A DNA stretch of 64,000 nt from Filobasidium wieringae (taxonomy: Eukaryota > Basidiomycota > Tremellomycetes > Filobasidiales > Filobasidiaceae). Shown here piece by piece: positions 62,604 through 64,000 of this stretch. The notes beneath the pieces were generated by a model. That model was not told the origin of the DNA, did not search any database, and saw nothing but the letters and a program-made list of their open reading frames with translations. Numbering within the stretch: position 1 is the stretch's first letter; each line of letters opens with the position of its first letter. The position numbers were made by a program, and so were the translations under genes. Location of the stretch: positions 310,001 through 374,000 of the forward strand of contig BCIV01000009.1 in NCBI GenBank assembly GCA_001600055.1, in the 5' to 3' direction.

Positions 62604-64000
62604 TTACAGCTTCTTCCTCTTGGTAGCTTTCTCTCCTACTGCGGCATCTTCGGCCGAGCGCTTCTGCTTCTTCTCTTTGCCGGCAGGCGACGAAGAAGCT
62701 TCCTCCTTCTCCTGCTTCACTTGGGCCAACATAGCACCTGCCCGTTCTTCAGCCTGAGCAGCAGTCTGCTGATGACTTTCTTTTGACCGTTTCGACTGCT
62801 TCTTGGCTTCCTTTTCTGCCCTCTTTTGCTCTTTCCTATGCCGTCTCAAATCCTCATCCTCGATGTCCGGAACAGCTGATCCTTGTACCTGAGGCTGAGC
62901 CTCATGAACCGCTTGGTTGACATCTTGCTCGCTTGCGATATTAGCGCCTGAAGTAGTTGCGTGCTCCTTTTGCTTTAGCTTTTTGGGTTTTGGCTTCGTG
63001 ACCAAATTTTCACCGGGACTAGGGAGATGAGCGGGTCTTGTAGAGGTAGATGGACGGGAGGCGATCTCATTGGCTAGTTGAGTACCAGGTGCCGGTGCGA
63101 AAGTACGGGTACTTCCAGGATTCGAACGCGATATGCCGGAAGATCCGGAAGGAAGCAAAGACCCAGTAAGAGAGAGCATCTGATTTGATGTTTGCAGCCT
63201 ATTCAATGCGGATCAGTTTGCGCTCTTTGCTGAAACTCTAGCCTTGATTGGACTTACCCAGTAACCACAAAACCGACTTCCTCCTTTGCATCCCCTACCA
63301 TCTTTCCAGTTTTGGTATCTTTCCATCGTCCGCTCAATTCCACTACACCCTCTTCCCCTAGCGTCCCTAAATCGGCTTCGTCGGCTTCCTCGAATGTATA
63401 ACGTCCTTGTGGTATGTTCTCAAGAGGGATAGACACGTTGAACGTCTTGTGTAAGATGAGGGAGATATGGGATGGCGAAGATAAAGAATGGATTCCATCT
63501 ATAATGTCATTCCAGGATCATCAGCCGGAGAATCACCAGGATTCGGGTAGGTCGGTCCACTACGCACGCAGTCGCATTCCTACTTTGGGTGCCCATACCA
63601 CTGCGTCAAACCAGATATCACATACTGCAAATGGGCAATCGTTGACAAGTTCCGCAGTATGATCGTCGAACTCGAGTTTGGAATACGCTAGTAATACTGC
63701 ATCTAGTGCTGGGGAGTATCTACATGGGCACGACGTAGGTTTAGTGGATCGCCGGGTATTTCCATCTTTAAAAGATTGCTTACCTCATGATCATGCTGTC
63801 CAGCATTTCTTCTGCTCCTCTTCGCAGATCACTCGCAAACGCTGGGGGAATGCTTAATCGCATGGAGCTCGTGACTTTCAGGAAGGGAGAGTCATACTGT
63901 CGTACTTCGTCTGGGATTGCCTTAGCCTTGCCCTTGTCTTTATGCTTGGTTTTGGATGATTTGTCTTTTTCCGATCGGTGTTTTTTGTGGCTAGATTTTA
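62604..64000 (-). CDS. RPA43: RNA polymerase I subunit RPA43 (partial, 5' end beyond window)
   Basis: Four exons are in the window (64000-63784 partial, 63719-63568, 63498-63258, 63198-62604); the start lies past the right edge. The visible protein has a Lys-rich N-terminal segment, then the RPA43 N-terminal fold (YSPALDAVLLAYSKLEF with CPFAVCDIWFDAVVWAP), then an OB-fold part that begins HSLSSPSHISLILHKTFNVS. The C-terminal half is long, Ser-rich and then strongly Lys/Glu/Ala-rich (KEQKRAEKEAKKQSKRSKES), ending in a basic KATKRKKL. RPA43 forms the stalk of Pol I with RPA14 and contacts Rrn3 to start rRNA transcription. The identity is good; the homologous Pol III stalk subunit is less likely given the nucleolar-type basic tail. 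Confidence 0.8.

Overview
This 64 kb window is nuclear DNA from a basidiomycete fungus, most likely a yeast-like member of the Tremellomycetes. The evidence is a very high density of short (about 45-90 nt) GT-AG introns, short intergenic gaps, two intron-bearing tRNA genes, and a set of fungal housekeeping genes (SNF1, ERG1, PRP2, UBP2, NIP1, ATP5, VPS29, a La protein, RPA43). The lineage call is inference from gene architecture. Almost every gene is broken into exons, so I rebuilt splice structures by hand; nearly all of them close in frame with canonical GT-AG borders.

Left part (1-22 kb): a low-complexity nuclear-type protein, an orphan membrane protein, an MTP18/MTFP1 mitochondrial fission protein, a large DUF726/TMCO4-type hydrolase, tRNA-Lys(UUU), squalene epoxidase ERG1, and the DEAH-box spliceosomal helicase PRP2. 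PRP2 is divergent from a SEC72-like TPR gene. A tandem pair of BTB-like paralogues follows, the first interrupted by a single in-frame stop codon.

Middle (22-43 kb): SNF1 kinase divergent from a short-chain dehydrogenase, an M1 aminopeptidase with a possible mitochondrial leader, a La-type RNA-binding protein, tRNA-Arg(UCG), small orphan genes, an AN1 zinc-finger protein divergent from a His/Met-rich low-complexity protein, and the retromer subunit VPS29. Right part (43-64 kb): a nine-exon zinc-ribbon protein, a large single-pass-type membrane protein, a 20-exon UBP2 deubiquitinase, NIP1 (eIF3c) divergent from ATP5 (OSCP), a membrane dipeptidase (M19), and RPA43, truncated by the right edge.

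The genes form no operon or gene cluster. They are joined mainly by shared divergent intergenic regions: PRP2/SEC72-like, SNF1/SDR, AN1/His-rich, VPS29/zinc ribbon, membrane protein/UBP2 and NIP1/ATP5. I see no transposon, CRISPR, virus or toxin system. The most unusual items are the BTB-like pair with its conserved gene structure and nonsense codon, the micro-exons around the UBP2 catalytic cysteine, repeated acidic-GDIG motifs in the DUF726 protein, duplicated 12-bp E-box elements upstream of the AN1 gene, and the His/Met-rich protein.
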